Of a stretch of 64,000 nucleotides of DNA, positions 1 through 7,716 are shown in pieces. The position numbers and the translations under genes were made by a program. Location: NCBI GenBank assembly GCA_900100325.1, contig LT629697.1:1795423-1859422 (forward strand), read 5' to 3'. This DNA comes from Frankineae bacterium MT45 (GTDB lineage Bacteria > Actinomycetota > Actinomycetes > Mycobacteriales > Jatrophihabitantaceae). The notes under the pieces were generated by a model, which was not told where the DNA came from, did no database searches, and saw only the letters and a program-made list of their open reading frames with translations. How positions within the stretch are numbered: the first letter of the stretch is position 1; each line of letters begins with the position of its first letter.

Positions 1-105
1 CGGTACGAGCCGACACCCGAATTTCAAACTGCCCGAGTCCGCGCGTTGCAGCGCATCGCGAAGATGCGCCGCCCGAAGGACACGAAGTCAGGAGACAACC
101 AATGA
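1..105 (+). CDS. C-terminal end of an early phage protein (partial)
   Basis: The first frame is open from the first base for 34 codons and stops at TGA 103-105, overlapping the next ATG by the 4-base ATGA typical of this operon. The visible tail is basic (ending [14 protein letters not shown]). Too little is present to name a family. Confidence 0.6.
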   Translation, partial: RYEPTPEFQTARVRALQRIAKMRRPKDTKSGDNQ

Positions 106-719
106 AGGACAAGTTTTCCGGTGCGCTCCCTCAGGAGGATGACCGCAACGGGTTGGCGCCGATCGCCCGGAAGTTTAAGGCCGATCCGACGTCGACGCAT
201 CTCGCGGTGGTGCTCCTCGACTGCCGGTATCTGACCACGGATCTGGATTCGGGTGAGTTGATCACCACGGCTCGGATGCTGCACATCGAGGAGGTGCAGG
301 AGGAGGACCGTCACGCCGCGTACGAGATCCTCGGCCGCGGCCAGGTCGCCCGGACTGGTAAGTCCCCGTTGCCGTTCGACGAGGTGACGGCTGCCCCGCC
401 GGCGAGCCTGGAGGAGGCGCGGCTGCAGCTCGTCGCGGATCTCGAAGACGTCGCGCTGCTGGTATCGGCAGCGCAGCTGGTCGTGGAGACGCAGTTCGGG
501 TCGACGTCGATGTTGCAGCGGAAGCTGCGTGTCGGTTTCGCGAAGGCGTCTGGGTTGATGAGCGCGTTGGAGTCGTGGTCGGTCGTCGGCCCCGTCGTTG
601 GGTCGAAGGCCCGGGAGGTGCTCGTCAAGGCCGACGAGCTCGCCGATGTCACCGCCGCGATGCGCCTCGCCGCCGCCAACGCGGATGCCGATGGTGATGA
701 CGACCTGGACGGCGAGTGA
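102..719 (+). CDS. Phage protein with C-terminal FtsK-gamma-like winged helix
   Basis: This 205-aa protein has residues from about 121 to 176 ([20 protein letters not shown], then a helix, [15 protein letters not shown]) that read like the gamma winged-helix domain of FtsK/SpoIIIE, which binds oriented KOPS-like DNA. No ATPase motor domain is present. The N-terminal third (about 30-80) is a compact alpha/beta segment I cannot assign. The C-terminus is acidic. A Shine-Dalgarno AGGAG lies at 90-94 and the start overlaps the upstream stop. I infer a role in DNA binding during replication or prophage segregation. The domain call is good; the function is inferred. Confidence 0.75.
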   Translation: MKDKFSGALPQEDDRNGLAPIARKFKADPTSTHLAVVLLDCRYLTTDLDSGELITTARMLHIEEVQEEDRHAAYEILGRGQVARTGKSPLPFDEVTAAPPASLEEARLQLVADLEDVALLVSAAQLVVETQFGSTSMLQRKLRVGFAKASGLMSALESWSVVGPVVGSKAREVLVKADELADVTAAMRLAAANADADGDDDLDGE

Positions 720-1063
720 TGACCGTCGACGCCGCCCGGGCGGAGACGATCGCCCGGTACTCCGGCACGTGCTCGGAGTTCGGCTCCCGCCACCGTCACC
801 CTGCGCGGTCGATCGTCCAGGTTGAGGCTCGCGCGGTGATGCGTGCACTCGCCGGCGCTGGGGTGCGCCGCACGACCTCGAACGCGCTCGGCCTCGGCCA
901 CGAGGCGCTGCTGGAGGAGATCGCGCACTTCGAGGACTACGGCCTCTCGCTGGAGGAGATCGCCACCCGACTGGGTGTACGGCTGAGCGTGCTGCAGGCA
1001 GCGGTCCGTCAGGCCACCCATGCAGCGGAGATCGGCCCGCGCCGTCGGAGTTCAGCGGCATGA
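719..1063 (+). CDS. Small helix-turn-helix phage protein
   Basis: This 114-aa basic protein carries a helix-turn-helix-like segment near its C-terminus (LSLEEIATRLGVRLSVLQAA), like sigma-region-4 or resolvase-type HTHs. ATG at 719 overlaps the previous TGA (TGATG), so I prefer it to the in-frame GTG one codon earlier. The stop overlaps the methyltransferase start by 4 bases. It is probably a small regulator or an accessory replication protein. No family name is secure. Confidence 0.7.
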   Translation: MTVDAARAETIARYSGTCSEFGSRHRHPARSIVQVEARAVMRALAGAGVRRTTSNALGLGHEALLEEIAHFEDYGLSLEEIATRLGVRLSVLQAAVRQATHAAEIGPRRRSSAA

Positions 1064-2688
1064 CCCTCACTGTCACTGACCTGTTCTGCGGGGCCGGCGG
1101 TTCCGCGCAGGGCGCCCGAGCCGTCCCCGGTGTCGAGGTCCGGATCGCCGCGAACCACTGGAAGCTGGCCGTCGAGTCGCACGCCGCGAACTTCCCCGAC
1201 ACCGAGCACGACTGCGCCGATATCTCCCAGGTCGACGTCCGCCGGTACCCGAACACCGACATCCTGTGGGCGTCGCCGGAGTGCACAAATCACTCGCAGG
1301 CGAAGGGCGTAAAGCGGCCGACGCACTCGACACCGGACATGTTCGGCGACACTCTGCCCGACGCGGCGGCGGAGCGGTCGAGGGCGACGATGTGGGACGT
1401 CCCGCGGTTCGCCGAGCAGGTGAAATACCGGGCCGTTGTGGTGGAGAACGTCGTCGACGCTGTGAAGTGGGTGATGTTCCCGGCGTGGTTGCACGCGATG
1501 ACGCTGCTCGGCTACGAGCACCAGCTGGTGTCGCTGAACAGCATGCACGCCCAGGCGACCCTCGCACCTCGTGCGCCGCAGTCCCGTGACCGGCTGTACA
1601 TCGTGTTCAACCGCAAAGGTGACCGCCGCCCGGACGTCACACCCCGACCGTTGGCGTTCTGCGCTCACTGCGGCGCTGAGGCACCGTCAGTGCAGGTGTG
1701 GAAGAAGCCCGAGCACCCGGTCGGCCGCTACCGAGCCCAATACTTCTACATCTGCGGGTTGTGCACCCAGCGGGTCGAGCCGTACGCCCTGCCCGCCGCC
1801 TCAGCGATTGATTGGGCGCTGCCGGGGTTGCGGATCGGTGACCGGGCGAAGCCGCTCAGCCCGAAGACGATCGCCCGCATCGAAGCCGGTCTCATCAAGT
1901 ACGGCCGTCCGATGACGTTCGAAGCGCGCGGCAACACCTTCGTCCGGCCGGACTCCGGGTACGCACGGGCGTGGCCAGTCGATCAGCCGACCGCCACGCT
2001 GACGACGACCGAGACCCGCGCGCTGGTGGTGCCAGTCGAGGGCCGGGACGGGAAGCAGGCCACGCAGGTGGCTGAGCCGATGCGGACCATGACGACCCGC
2101 GCCGAGACAGCGCTCGTCGTGCCCTACTACGGGTCGCAGAAGGTCGCCCGGTCCAGCACGGAGCCGATGCCGACGATGGGCACCGTCGACACCGCCGCCC
2201 TGGTCGTCCCTTCCGGCGGCACCTGGAACGAAACCGCCTACTCAGCGGCTGACCCGTTCCGCACCCAGACCACGAGGGAGCATGAGGGTGTTGCGTTCAT
2301 CGCTGAGCTGCGCGGCGGCGGGTCGGATCACCGCCCGGTGACGGAGCCCCTCGCGACCGTCGTAGCCAACGGCAACCACCACATGCTCGTCCGCCACAAC
2401 ACAGCGCGCGGAAACCCCGCGCAGATGTGCACCCCAGCATCAGAACCGGCCCGGACACTGACCACCAGCGGCCACCAGTCGATCGTCTCGATCGAAGCAC
2501 AGGTGCAGGACGCCACGTTCCGGATGCTGGAGCCTCACGAGATCCAGGCGGCGATGGCGTTCGCCGGCGACTACCGGGTGCTCGGCAACCGCCGCGAGCG
2601 GGTACGGCAGCTCGGCAACGCTGTCACCCCACCAGCCGCTGAGTTCCTCCTCGGCGCCGTCGCTGCAGCCTTGCATGGTGCGTCATGA
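1060..2688 (+). CDS. DNA (cytosine-5) methyltransferase
   Basis: This 542-aa enzyme transfers methyl from S-adenosylmethionine to C5 of cytosine. Motif I is DLFCGAGG (residues 7-14). Motif IV is ASPECTNHS with the catalytic Cys at about 75, the variant PEC seen in phage enzymes instead of PPC/PCQ. Motif VI is VVVENV, motif VIII is QSRDRLYIV, and motifs IX-X are at the C-terminus (RERVRQLGNAVTPP). A possible zinc knuckle (CAHC...CGLC) lies near 200-235. Residues from about 305 to 490 hold six degenerate repeats of the type EPxxTxTT...ALVVP, in the place of the target-recognition domain. It may protect phage DNA against host restriction; target unknown. Confidence 0.93.
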   Translation: MTLTVTDLFCGAGGSAQGARAVPGVEVRIAANHWKLAVESHAANFPDTEHDCADISQVDVRRYPNTDILWASPECTNHSQAKGVKRPTHSTPDMFGDTLPDAAAERSRATMWDVPRFAEQVKYRAVVVENVVDAVKWVMFPAWLHAMTLLGYEHQLVSLNSMHAQATLAPRAPQSRDRLYIVFNRKGDRRPDVTPRPLAFCAHCGAEAPSVQVWKKPEHPVGRYRAQYFYICGLCTQRVEPYALPAASAIDWALPGLRIGDRAKPLSPKTIARIEAGLIKYGRPMTFEARGNTFVRPDSGYARAWPVDQPTATLTTTETRALVVPVEGRDGKQATQVAEPMRTMTTRAETALVVPYYGSQKVARSSTEPMPTMGTVDTAALVVPSGGTWNETAYSAADPFRTQTTREHEGVAFIAELRGGGSDHRPVTEPLATVVANGNHHMLVRHNTARGNPAQMCTPASEPARTLTTSGHQSIVSIEAQVQDATFRMLEPHEIQAAMAFAGDYRVLGNRRERVRQLGNAVTPPAAEFLLGAVAAALHGAS

Positions 2689-3086
2689 CCGCGAACCGCG
2701 CGACCAGGCTCGCGATACAGCGGTTGTTCCGCGTCGTCGGCACCAGCGACCGCGTGACCCGCCACTCGGACCCAGTCGCCTTCGCCGACCTAATGACGAG
2801 CGGCGCAGACTGCCGCATCGCGATCAACATCGCGGCCGGCGTGCCGCTCGACGAGATAGACCCGGCTTCCGGCCACTCGTCCCCGGGCGCGCTCGCCGCA
2901 GCGCGCGCGACCGAAAGCCGACACCGGGAATGGTGCGCTGACCGCGGCCACCCTGGCACGACGTACAACCCGCTCATGGGGCTCACGTGGTGCGCCTGCG
3001 GGCTGGTCATCACCGTGGGCGACACCGCCACGCATGACCTCTGCTGCCCGCCGGCTGGTCAGCTCACCCTGTTCGGCGCGTCATGA
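2685..3086 (+). CDS. Hypothetical early phage protein
   Basis: This 133-aa protein overlaps the methyltransferase stop by ATGA. It has an N-terminal helical half and a C-terminal Cys/His-rich half (WCADRGH, WCACG, LCCPPAG) that could bind zinc. I do not recognise a family. Its placement suggests co-expression with the methyltransferase. Confidence 0.65.
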   Translation: MTANRATRLAIQRLFRVVGTSDRVTRHSDPVAFADLMTSGADCRIAINIAAGVPLDEIDPASGHSSPGALAAARATESRHREWCADRGHPGTTYNPLMGLTWCACGLVITVGDTATHDLCCPPAGQLTLFGAS

Positions 3087-3096
3087 GCGTCGCGAT

Positions 3097-3546
3097 TCAG
3101 AGCGGGTATTCCCACGACTTCTCCTCACCCGTCACGGGCCGCACCCATAGCACTCGAATCTTGACTTGGCCGTGGACCCGGTGCGCGACAAACTCGACTG
3201 ACGATCGCGCGTCGATGGTCGGAAACATGAAGGATTGCGGCTCATCAACGCCGTACCGCACTTGGATTGCGACGTTCTTCGCCGCCTCGTCGCCGTCGTT
3301 GACCAAGCGATGCATACTGCCGCTCTTGTGCTCGATGACCCACGGCACCCGGTACGCGGCGCGGGCCTCCTCAGCGATCTCCGTTTGGCGCTCGGCGGCG
3401 TCCGCCGCTCGCACCGAGGCGTTGGCTGATAGGACCGCGGCTGCGTTCGCATGTTTAGCGCTGCGTTGGGATGAAAACGCCGCCCAGATCGACACTACGA
3501 GCGCCGCGGATGCGATCACGGCCGTTACCCAGTCTGAAGCGGTCAT
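3097..3546 (-). CDS. Membrane-anchored hypothetical protein, antisense in the early operon
   Basis: This 149-aa protein starts at ATG 3544-3546. One N-terminal transmembrane segment (VTAVIASAALVVSIWAAF, about 6-23) is followed by a helical linker rich in Ala, Arg and Glu. A C-terminal beta-rich domain (WVIEHKSGSMHRLVNDGDEA) resembles small actinobacterial and phage membrane proteins of unknown role. A longer upstream reading (from 3717) is poor in this style and overlaps the next real plus-strand gene, so I use the internal ATG. Being the only reverse gene in a plus-strand operon, it is probably expressed separately, as a prophage 'moron' would be. Exclusion or defence is possible but unproven. 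Confidence 0.8.
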   Translation of the reverse strand: MTASDWVTAVIASAALVVSIWAAFSSQRSAKHANAAAVLSANASVRAADAAERQTEIAEEARAAYRVPWVIEHKSGSMHRLVNDGDEAAKNVAIQVRYGVDEPQSFMFPTIDARSSVEFVAHRVHGQVKIRVLWVRPVTGEEKSWEYPL

Positions 3547-3556
3547 GCGGGACAGT

Positions 3557-3892
3557 ATGCCGGTCGGCGGTGCAGCGCTGATCGGAGTATCCGCCGTGGC
3601 TACGGCACTGCCCGACCTGAGCGTGGCCGACGAGCTGCTCGCTGACGTCGTGCCGCCCTGTGAGTGGGGTGGCCCGGAAGCCAATGAGTGTGACCGGCCG
3701 GCCGAGGTGATCGTCACGATCGCGTGCTGTCAGGGTCACCGTGACGTGGCGTTGATGTGCCATGTTCATTGGGAGGGTTTCTCGGCGATGGTCGCCTCGG
3801 TGCGCCGGCTTGTGATCTATTGCGGTTTCTGCGGCCACGAGTGTTCTGGGGCGACGATCCGTAGCGAGCCTCTTCGTGGTGGTGGCCGATGA
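3557..3892 (+). CDS. Small Cys/His-rich phage protein
   Basis: This 111-aa protein starts at ATG 3557. Two Cys-rich clusters (PCEW...ECDRP, then ACCQGHRD, MCHVHW and YCGFCGHEC) indicate one or two zinc-binding sites. The N-terminal third is low-information and a later start is possible. The stop overlaps the next gene by ATGA. The open frame runs upstream opposite the reverse-strand membrane gene, but the part before 3557 looks non-coding. Confidence 0.65.
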   Translation: MPVGGAALIGVSAVATALPDLSVADELLADVVPPCEWGGPEANECDRPAEVIVTIACCQGHRDVALMCHVHWEGFSAMVASVRRLVIYCGFCGHECSGATIRSEPLRGGGR

Positions 3893-4314
3893 CCCGGCGT
3901 CTGCTCCCTCCGCCTCCGCCGCCGCGGGAGACGAAGAGGATTCAGCTGTCCCGTGCGTTGGGGTTCCGTAAGCAGGCTGGTGTGGTTGTGGTGACCCGGT
4001 CGACGCGGTGGGGGAATCCGTGGCGTGTGGTCCCGGTCCGTGATCCGAATTTCCCGCTGGGTGATGCGGCTGATGTTCTGCATGTCAATGGTGACCGGTC
4101 GATGGGTCGGTTCCCGCGGTTCTCGACTGTGCCGGAGACGGGAGCGTCGTATTGGGCGGTCCGGGCGTTTGAGCGTGATTTGACGCAGGAGTTCATCGAC
4201 GACGTCTACGAGCATCTGCATGGCAAGGATCTGGCGTGCTGGTGCCCCCTCAGCACACCGACGGTCCCGTTTTATTGCCATGCTGACGTTCTGCTCCGGT
4301 TGGCGCGCGGATGA
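3889..4314 (+). CDS. DUF4326 domain protein
   Basis: This 141-aa protein has the layout of DUF4326: a basic start, VVVTRSTRWGNPWRV, a central WAVRAFERDL helix and a C-terminal LACWCPLS...CHADVLLRLA with conserved Cys and His residues. DUF4326 genes are common in phages and mobile elements; the biochemical role is not established, though a nucleic-acid-linked function is often supposed. It is ATGA-coupled to both neighbours. Confidence 0.85.
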   Translation: MTRRLLPPPPPPRETKRIQLSRALGFRKQAGVVVVTRSTRWGNPWRVVPVRDPNFPLGDAADVLHVNGDRSMGRFPRFSTVPETGASYWAVRAFERDLTQEFIDDVYEHLHGKDLACWCPLSTPTVPFYCHADVLLRLARG

Positions 4315-4697
4315 AGCGCACAGGCCCGCTGAGGCGCATCACCGCGCTGCGTCGGACACCGTTCGCCCGGACTGGGCGGAAACCGGTCCCTCCGAAGTCC
4401 CGGAAACGGCGCGCAGCTGACCGGGTGTATCTGCCGGCCCGGGCGGAGTTCCTGGCGTCGAACCCGTGGTGCGCCCGCCCTGGCTGCAGCCGTCGGTCGA
4501 CGGATCTGCATCACCGTGCGAACCGTTCCGCTGCTGGTGCCGCGTACCTCGACGAGTCGAACTGGGTGGCGCTCTGCCGCGAGGACCACGACTGGGTAGG
4601 CGCCAACCGCGCTGAAGCTGTTGCTCTCGGTCTCGCCCGATGGGGATGGGACTACCGACGAAACCTCCAACCGTCTGAGGAGAACCAATGGAACTGA
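4311..4697 (+). CDS. HNH-like nuclease / recombination endonuclease-like protein
   Basis: This 128-aa protein has a strongly basic N-terminus (about 1-40) and a compact His/Cys domain: WCARPGCSRRSTDLHHR, then ESNWVALCREDHDWV and a closing helix. The arrangement C-x4-C...DLHHR...N...C-x2-DH is typical of HNH/beta-beta-alpha-metal nucleases found in phage early regions. It is coupled to the DUF4326 gene and overlaps the next gene by 10 bases. Substrate unknown. Confidence 0.75.
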   Translation: MKRTGPLRRITALRRTPFARTGRKPVPPKSRKRRAADRVYLPARAEFLASNPWCARPGCSRRSTDLHHRANRSAAGAAYLDESNWVALCREDHDWVGANRAEAVALGLARWGWDYRRNLQPSEENQWN

Positions 4698-5173
4698 CGA
4701 TGACCTGCTCGGCGTGCCCGGAGCAATACGATCTGGTCGACGACGACCGGGAACGTATCGCGTACTTCAGGCTGAGGCATGGCTACTTTGCGGTAGTCGT
4801 TCCGGATGTCGGCGGCGATCAGGTGTACGGCTCCGAAACCATCGGCGACGGACTGTTCGATGGCAGCGAGCGCGCGGATCACTTGTTCAAGGGTCTCGTC
4901 GCCGTCGCGGCACGATATGGCCGCTTCGACATTTTCATGTTCGCCAAGGAATGGCTGGACGCCAACGCCGAGCCCGGCTTCGCCGCCATCATGACCGAGT
5001 TGCGGGCTCTCCGTGCTCAACGAGACGCAGCACTAGCGCTCCACAAGCTCGTTACGGTCGACCTGGGGCGAGGCTCCGCGATGGACGAGTGCGAGGCGTG
5101 CTCAAACCTCACTGGCCACAGCATCCCGTGGCCCTGCCCGACCGTCCGTGCGTTGAGGGTGGAGACACCATGA
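4688..5173 (+). CDS. Hypothetical early phage protein with N-terminal CxxC
   Basis: This 161-aa protein starts at ATG 4688 with GAGGAG just upstream. It has an N-terminal TCSACPEQY motif and a compact middle domain. A short predicted coiled-coil (about 100-118) precedes a Cys-rich end (MDECEACSNLTGHSIPWPCP). The Cys pairs suggest metal binding. No family recognised. Confidence 0.65.
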   Translation: MELTMTCSACPEQYDLVDDDRERIAYFRLRHGYFAVVVPDVGGDQVYGSETIGDGLFDGSERADHLFKGLVAVAARYGRFDIFMFAKEWLDANAEPGFAAIMTELRALRAQRDAALALHKLVTVDLGRGSAMDECEACSNLTGHSIPWPCPTVRALRVETP

Positions 5174-5511
5174 CCACCGACGCGCAGGACTTCGCAGCAG
5201 CAGTATCCGACGCCCGCCGCTGCATGTACGAACTGAGGCAGGACCCGGCGTTCTCAACGATTAACACCCTGATCGACTACGGCATCGCAGCTACGGCCGA
5301 GGTTGCCCGGTTACGTGCCGAGAACGAAGGACTGCGGGCGAAGTTCGATGCGCTGACCGAGATGCGGGAGCGATGGGACAACCGCCCTACTTCTGGCTTC
5401 TACCCAGAAGCGCATGCCGAAGCCGAGACGTATCGGAATTGCGCTGAGGAGGTTGACGACATTCTGTGCCCGTCGTCTCCGTCTCTTCCCGAGGAAGGCG
5501 ACAACCAGTGA
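5170..5511 (+). CDS. Small helical phage protein
   Basis: This 113-aa protein starts at ATG 5170 (ATGA overlap). It is mostly helical with a short coiled-coil (TAEVARLRAENEGLRAKFDA). Similar small helical proteins with a 'VARLRAEN' core fill actinophage early operons. Function unknown. A longer in-frame reading upstream covers the previous gene and is not coding. Confidence 0.65.
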   Translation: MTTDAQDFAAAVSDARRCMYELRQDPAFSTINTLIDYGIAATAEVARLRAENEGLRAKFDALTEMRERWDNRPTSGFYPEAHAEAETYRNCAEEVDDILCPSSPSLPEEGDNQ

Positions 5512-5720
5512 GCACCATCGTCTACCGAATCGTTTCGTTCGAGTGCGATAGCTGCGACATCACCCCGCCGTACGACGCGCTCCCCGGCAAGACCGTTCGG
5601 GAGGCGCAGGTCGACGCCGCGACCATCGGGTGGCAATTCATGGGCCGAGGTCGAAGCGTCGCGCTCTGCCCAGACTGTGCGCCCGCTGCTGCTCCCAAGG
5701 AAGGACCAGAGCAGCCATGA
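5508..5720 (+). CDS. Small zinc-ribbon phage protein
   Basis: This 70-aa protein starts at GTG 5508, overlapping the previous TGA. FECDSCDI near the N-terminus and LCPDCAP near the C-terminus form a probable four-Cys zinc ribbon around a short alpha/beta core (VREAQVDAATIGWQFMG). Function unknown. Confidence 0.65.
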   Translation: MSTIVYRIVSFECDSCDITPPYDALPGKTVREAQVDAATIGWQFMGRGRSVALCPDCAPAAAPKEGPEQP

Positions 5721-5971
5721 GCGACGAACCGAAGATGATCCAAATCGACTTCGAGCGTGATGCACGCCTCTTCGCACGGCACCAGATGGTGGAGCGCGCC
5801 CGGCAGATACAAGACCAGATCGGCTACTCCAGCACCAATGACACACAGGCACACGCATCATCGCTGCTGGCGTTGTCGTCTCTCGTTACCCAACTAACGG
5901 CCGAAGTCGCGCGTCTCGCTGCGTTGTGCGATCCGCCCGCTCCGTCTCTGGAAGGAAACCAACCACGATGA
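5717..5971 (+). CDS. Small hypothetical phage protein
   Basis: This 84-aa protein starts at ATG 5717 (ATGA overlap). An acidic N-terminal strand (MIQIDFERDARLFARHQM) is followed by amphipathic helices ending in LVTQLTAEVARLAALC. It has no catalytic motif and I do not recognise a family. Confidence 0.6.
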   Translation: MSDEPKMIQIDFERDARLFARHQMVERARQIQDQIGYSSTNDTQAHASSLLALSSLVTQLTAEVARLAALCDPPAPSLEGNQPR

Positions 5972-6378
5972 GCACCGAAACAGACCGCGCCGAACTGAAC
6001 CGGCTACTCGACCAGGTGGACGAGTTGGCCCGGAAGATCACGTCGGGGACACGCGTCACGGCTGGCCGCCGTCCCTACATCCCTAACCTGACGCCGTGGG
6101 AATCGCAGGAGGCCAAGGACTCGGCGTGGCCTGCGGCGTGGTTCCCGTTCGAATCGATGTGTGATGCAGTGCAGGACGGCGATGGGTCGGGCGAGGGGAA
6201 TCCCGGCTATCAGGCATGCACGCGCCCGGCGGGACATCGCGATATTCGAACCGGCGACAACCGTGACCACTTGTGGGGTCCGTGCCGCTACAGCGAGTCG
6301 CGCGCCCGGTCGGCTGCCATGCGGATGGCGACTGAGAACTTCGAGCTCGCCAAGGCCGCGCTTGGGGTGTCTCTATGA
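5968..6378 (+). CDS. Hypothetical early phage protein
   Basis: This 136-aa protein starts at ATG 5968 (ATGA overlap). An N-terminal coiled-coil (RAELNRLLDQVDELARKI) precedes a middle rich in Trp, Pro and His (CTRPAGHRDIR, HLWGPC) and a C-terminal helix. The Cys/His pattern could hold a metal. Function unknown. Confidence 0.62.
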   Translation: MSTETDRAELNRLLDQVDELARKITSGTRVTAGRRPYIPNLTPWESQEAKDSAWPAAWFPFESMCDAVQDGDGSGEGNPGYQACTRPAGHRDIRTGDNRDHLWGPCRYSESRARSAAMRMATENFELAKAALGVSL

Positions 6379-6578
6379 CCACCACGCCCGAGCCGCCGGC
6401 TGCTCCGTACGTCCCTCAAGTAGGAGACCTGCCGGAGAAGCTGCACGAGGTGCGGCATGTCGCAGACGGGAGCGCCACAGTGATGCGGGTGCCGGGTGGC
6501 TGGATCTACACAATCCTGCGCCTGGATCAAGGGCAGATGAACAGCGTTTTCGTCCCGGTTTCGGGTGACACCGCATGA
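6375..6578 (+). CDS. Small hypothetical phage protein
   Basis: This 67-aa protein is ATGA-coupled at both ends. A proline-rich start is followed by a beta-rich core (VMRVPGGWIYTILRL), suggesting a small beta-sheet fold. It is too short for a family call. Confidence 0.58.
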   Translation: MTTTPEPPAAPYVPQVGDLPEKLHEVRHVADGSATVMRVPGGWIYTILRLDQGQMNSVFVPVSGDTA

Positions 6579-6823
6579 GCGGGGAGACGGCGCACATCGC
6601 GATTCCGCCGCGTCACTTCGTCACAACGAGGGGATACGTCGGCGATGAACGTCTCCGCTGTGACTGTGAGTTTCCTGGCCGTCAACTTGACCCGACGATC
6701 ACCCGCTGCGAAAGTCGCGTGACCCAAGAAGACGGCAAATGTGACCGTTGCCGTGAGTCGTGTCGTTGGATTCCGGTCGGCACTTGCGACGCATCGTTTC
6801 TCGGATCGGGGCCGTCGGCGTGA
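6575..6823 (+). CDS. Small Cys-rich phage protein
   Basis: This 82-aa protein has five Cys between residues 29 and 63 (CDCEF, CESRV, CDRCRESC), consistent with a zinc knuckle. It is ATGA-coupled upstream and GTGA-coupled downstream. Function unknown. Confidence 0.58.
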   Translation: MSGETAHIAIPPRHFVTTRGYVGDERLRCDCEFPGRQLDPTITRCESRVTQEDGKCDRCRESCRWIPVGTCDASFLGSGPSA

Positions 6824-7161
6824 GCGGGGAGAGCAGCAACGACCTCGACGACCTCGAAGACCTCGCGGGATTCATCTCTGACTGGCTCAACGTCAACTAC
6901 GCCGCCGACGCATGGACGGAGCACCAACTTGCCGCCGCCATCCTCGCTTCTGGTTGGGTCCGTCCTAGTAACGGAGACGTCGACCGCGAGATCGAGTACG
7001 CCGTGCGCTATGACCCGAGCGGGGAGCTCAGCCACGAGTTCGGCAAGCACCGCGACCGGGCCGAGCTATACGCGGCATCCGCGCCACCCGGTTGGTACAG
7101 CGTGGTCTGTCGCCCTGTTGCCGGTCCGTGGCTTCCTGTGTCTTCGGAAGTTCCCACGTGA
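6820..7161 (+). CDS. Small hypothetical phage protein
   Basis: This 113-aa protein starts at GTG 6820. An acidic N-terminal stretch and a helix (FISDWLNVNYAADAWTEHQL) lead to a short segment with IEYAVRY and ELYAASAPPGWYSVVCRP. Several actinophages carry similar proteins with this Gly-Trp-Tyr ending; no function is known to me. Confidence 0.6.
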   Translation: MSGESSNDLDDLEDLAGFISDWLNVNYAADAWTEHQLAAAILASGWVRPSNGDVDREIEYAVRYDPSGELSHEFGKHRDRAELYAASAPPGWYSVVCRPVAGPWLPVSSEVPT

Positions 7162-7499
7162 GCAGCGTCGAAGAGGTTCTGACAGCGATCGACGGCGCGC
7201 TCCGAGACACGAGTGTCGGCATGGACGCGATGCGCTGGCAGCCGGGGATCGCTGCTGCTGCGCCGGCCGCCGACAAGCCGCCGCCGTGGGCACTGATGAC
7301 CTGCTCAGAGTGCCCGACCTGTGGGGCGCGAATCGGTTCCTGGGTCATTCGATCGGACTTGGCCGAAGGTCGTCCGGATGATAGCGGCTACCTGGTTCTT
7401 GAGCGGGTCGGGGAGTTTTACAGGCTGTCCCCCTGCGGTCACGAGTTCTATCGCAGCCGGGCGTCCGGAGTAACCACGGAGGTGCCGCCATATGCCTGA
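7158..7499 (+). CDS. Small phage protein with C-x2-C motif
   Basis: This 113-aa protein starts at GTG 7158 (GTGA overlap). An N-terminal helix (SSVEEVLTAIDGAL) precedes a compact domain with CSECPTCGARIGSW and a later CGHEFYRS, a likely zinc site. The stop overlaps the next small gene by 8 bases. Confidence 0.6.
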   Translation: MSSVEEVLTAIDGALRDTSVGMDAMRWQPGIAAAAPAADKPPPWALMTCSECPTCGARIGSWVIRSDLAEGRPDDSGYLVLERVGEFYRLSPCGHEFYRSRASGVTTEVPPYA

Positions 7500-7656
7500 C
7501 CAGATCGACATGCCAGCGGACTGCTCACGTTGCGACGGAACCTGGGATCTCAATGCGATGTTCGCCGGGCCGCGCAACACCGTTGTGTGTCCACCGTGTC
7601 GGCGTGAGCTCGATGAGGAGGAAGAGGAACCGGAGGACAACGACGAGCGATGGTGA
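7492..7656 (+). CDS. Tiny zinc-ribbon protein
   Basis: This 54-codon open frame starts at ATG 7492, overlapping the upstream stop. It carries DCSRCDGTWDL and VCPPCRREL, two CxxC pairs about 19 residues apart, then an acidic tail of Glu and Asp. The pattern matches small zinc-ribbon proteins common in actinophage early operons. Confidence 0.6.
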   Translation: MPDQIDMPADCSRCDGTWDLNAMFAGPRNTVVCPPCRRELDEEEEEPEDNDERW

Positions 7657-7716
7657 GCCGCACCCTGGCAGTTCCGATTCTGGTCAGCAGTATGAGATTC
7701 AAGGAGTTCGTGCACA

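Noticed and set aside
24-1286. Long antisense frame over the first early genes
   Set aside because: Low-complexity Arg/Pro/Ser and overlaps three well-supported genes.
3083-3556. Plus-strand extension of the small Cys-rich gene
   Set aside because: This part is opposite the clearly coding reverse membrane-protein gene and reads as non-protein-like.
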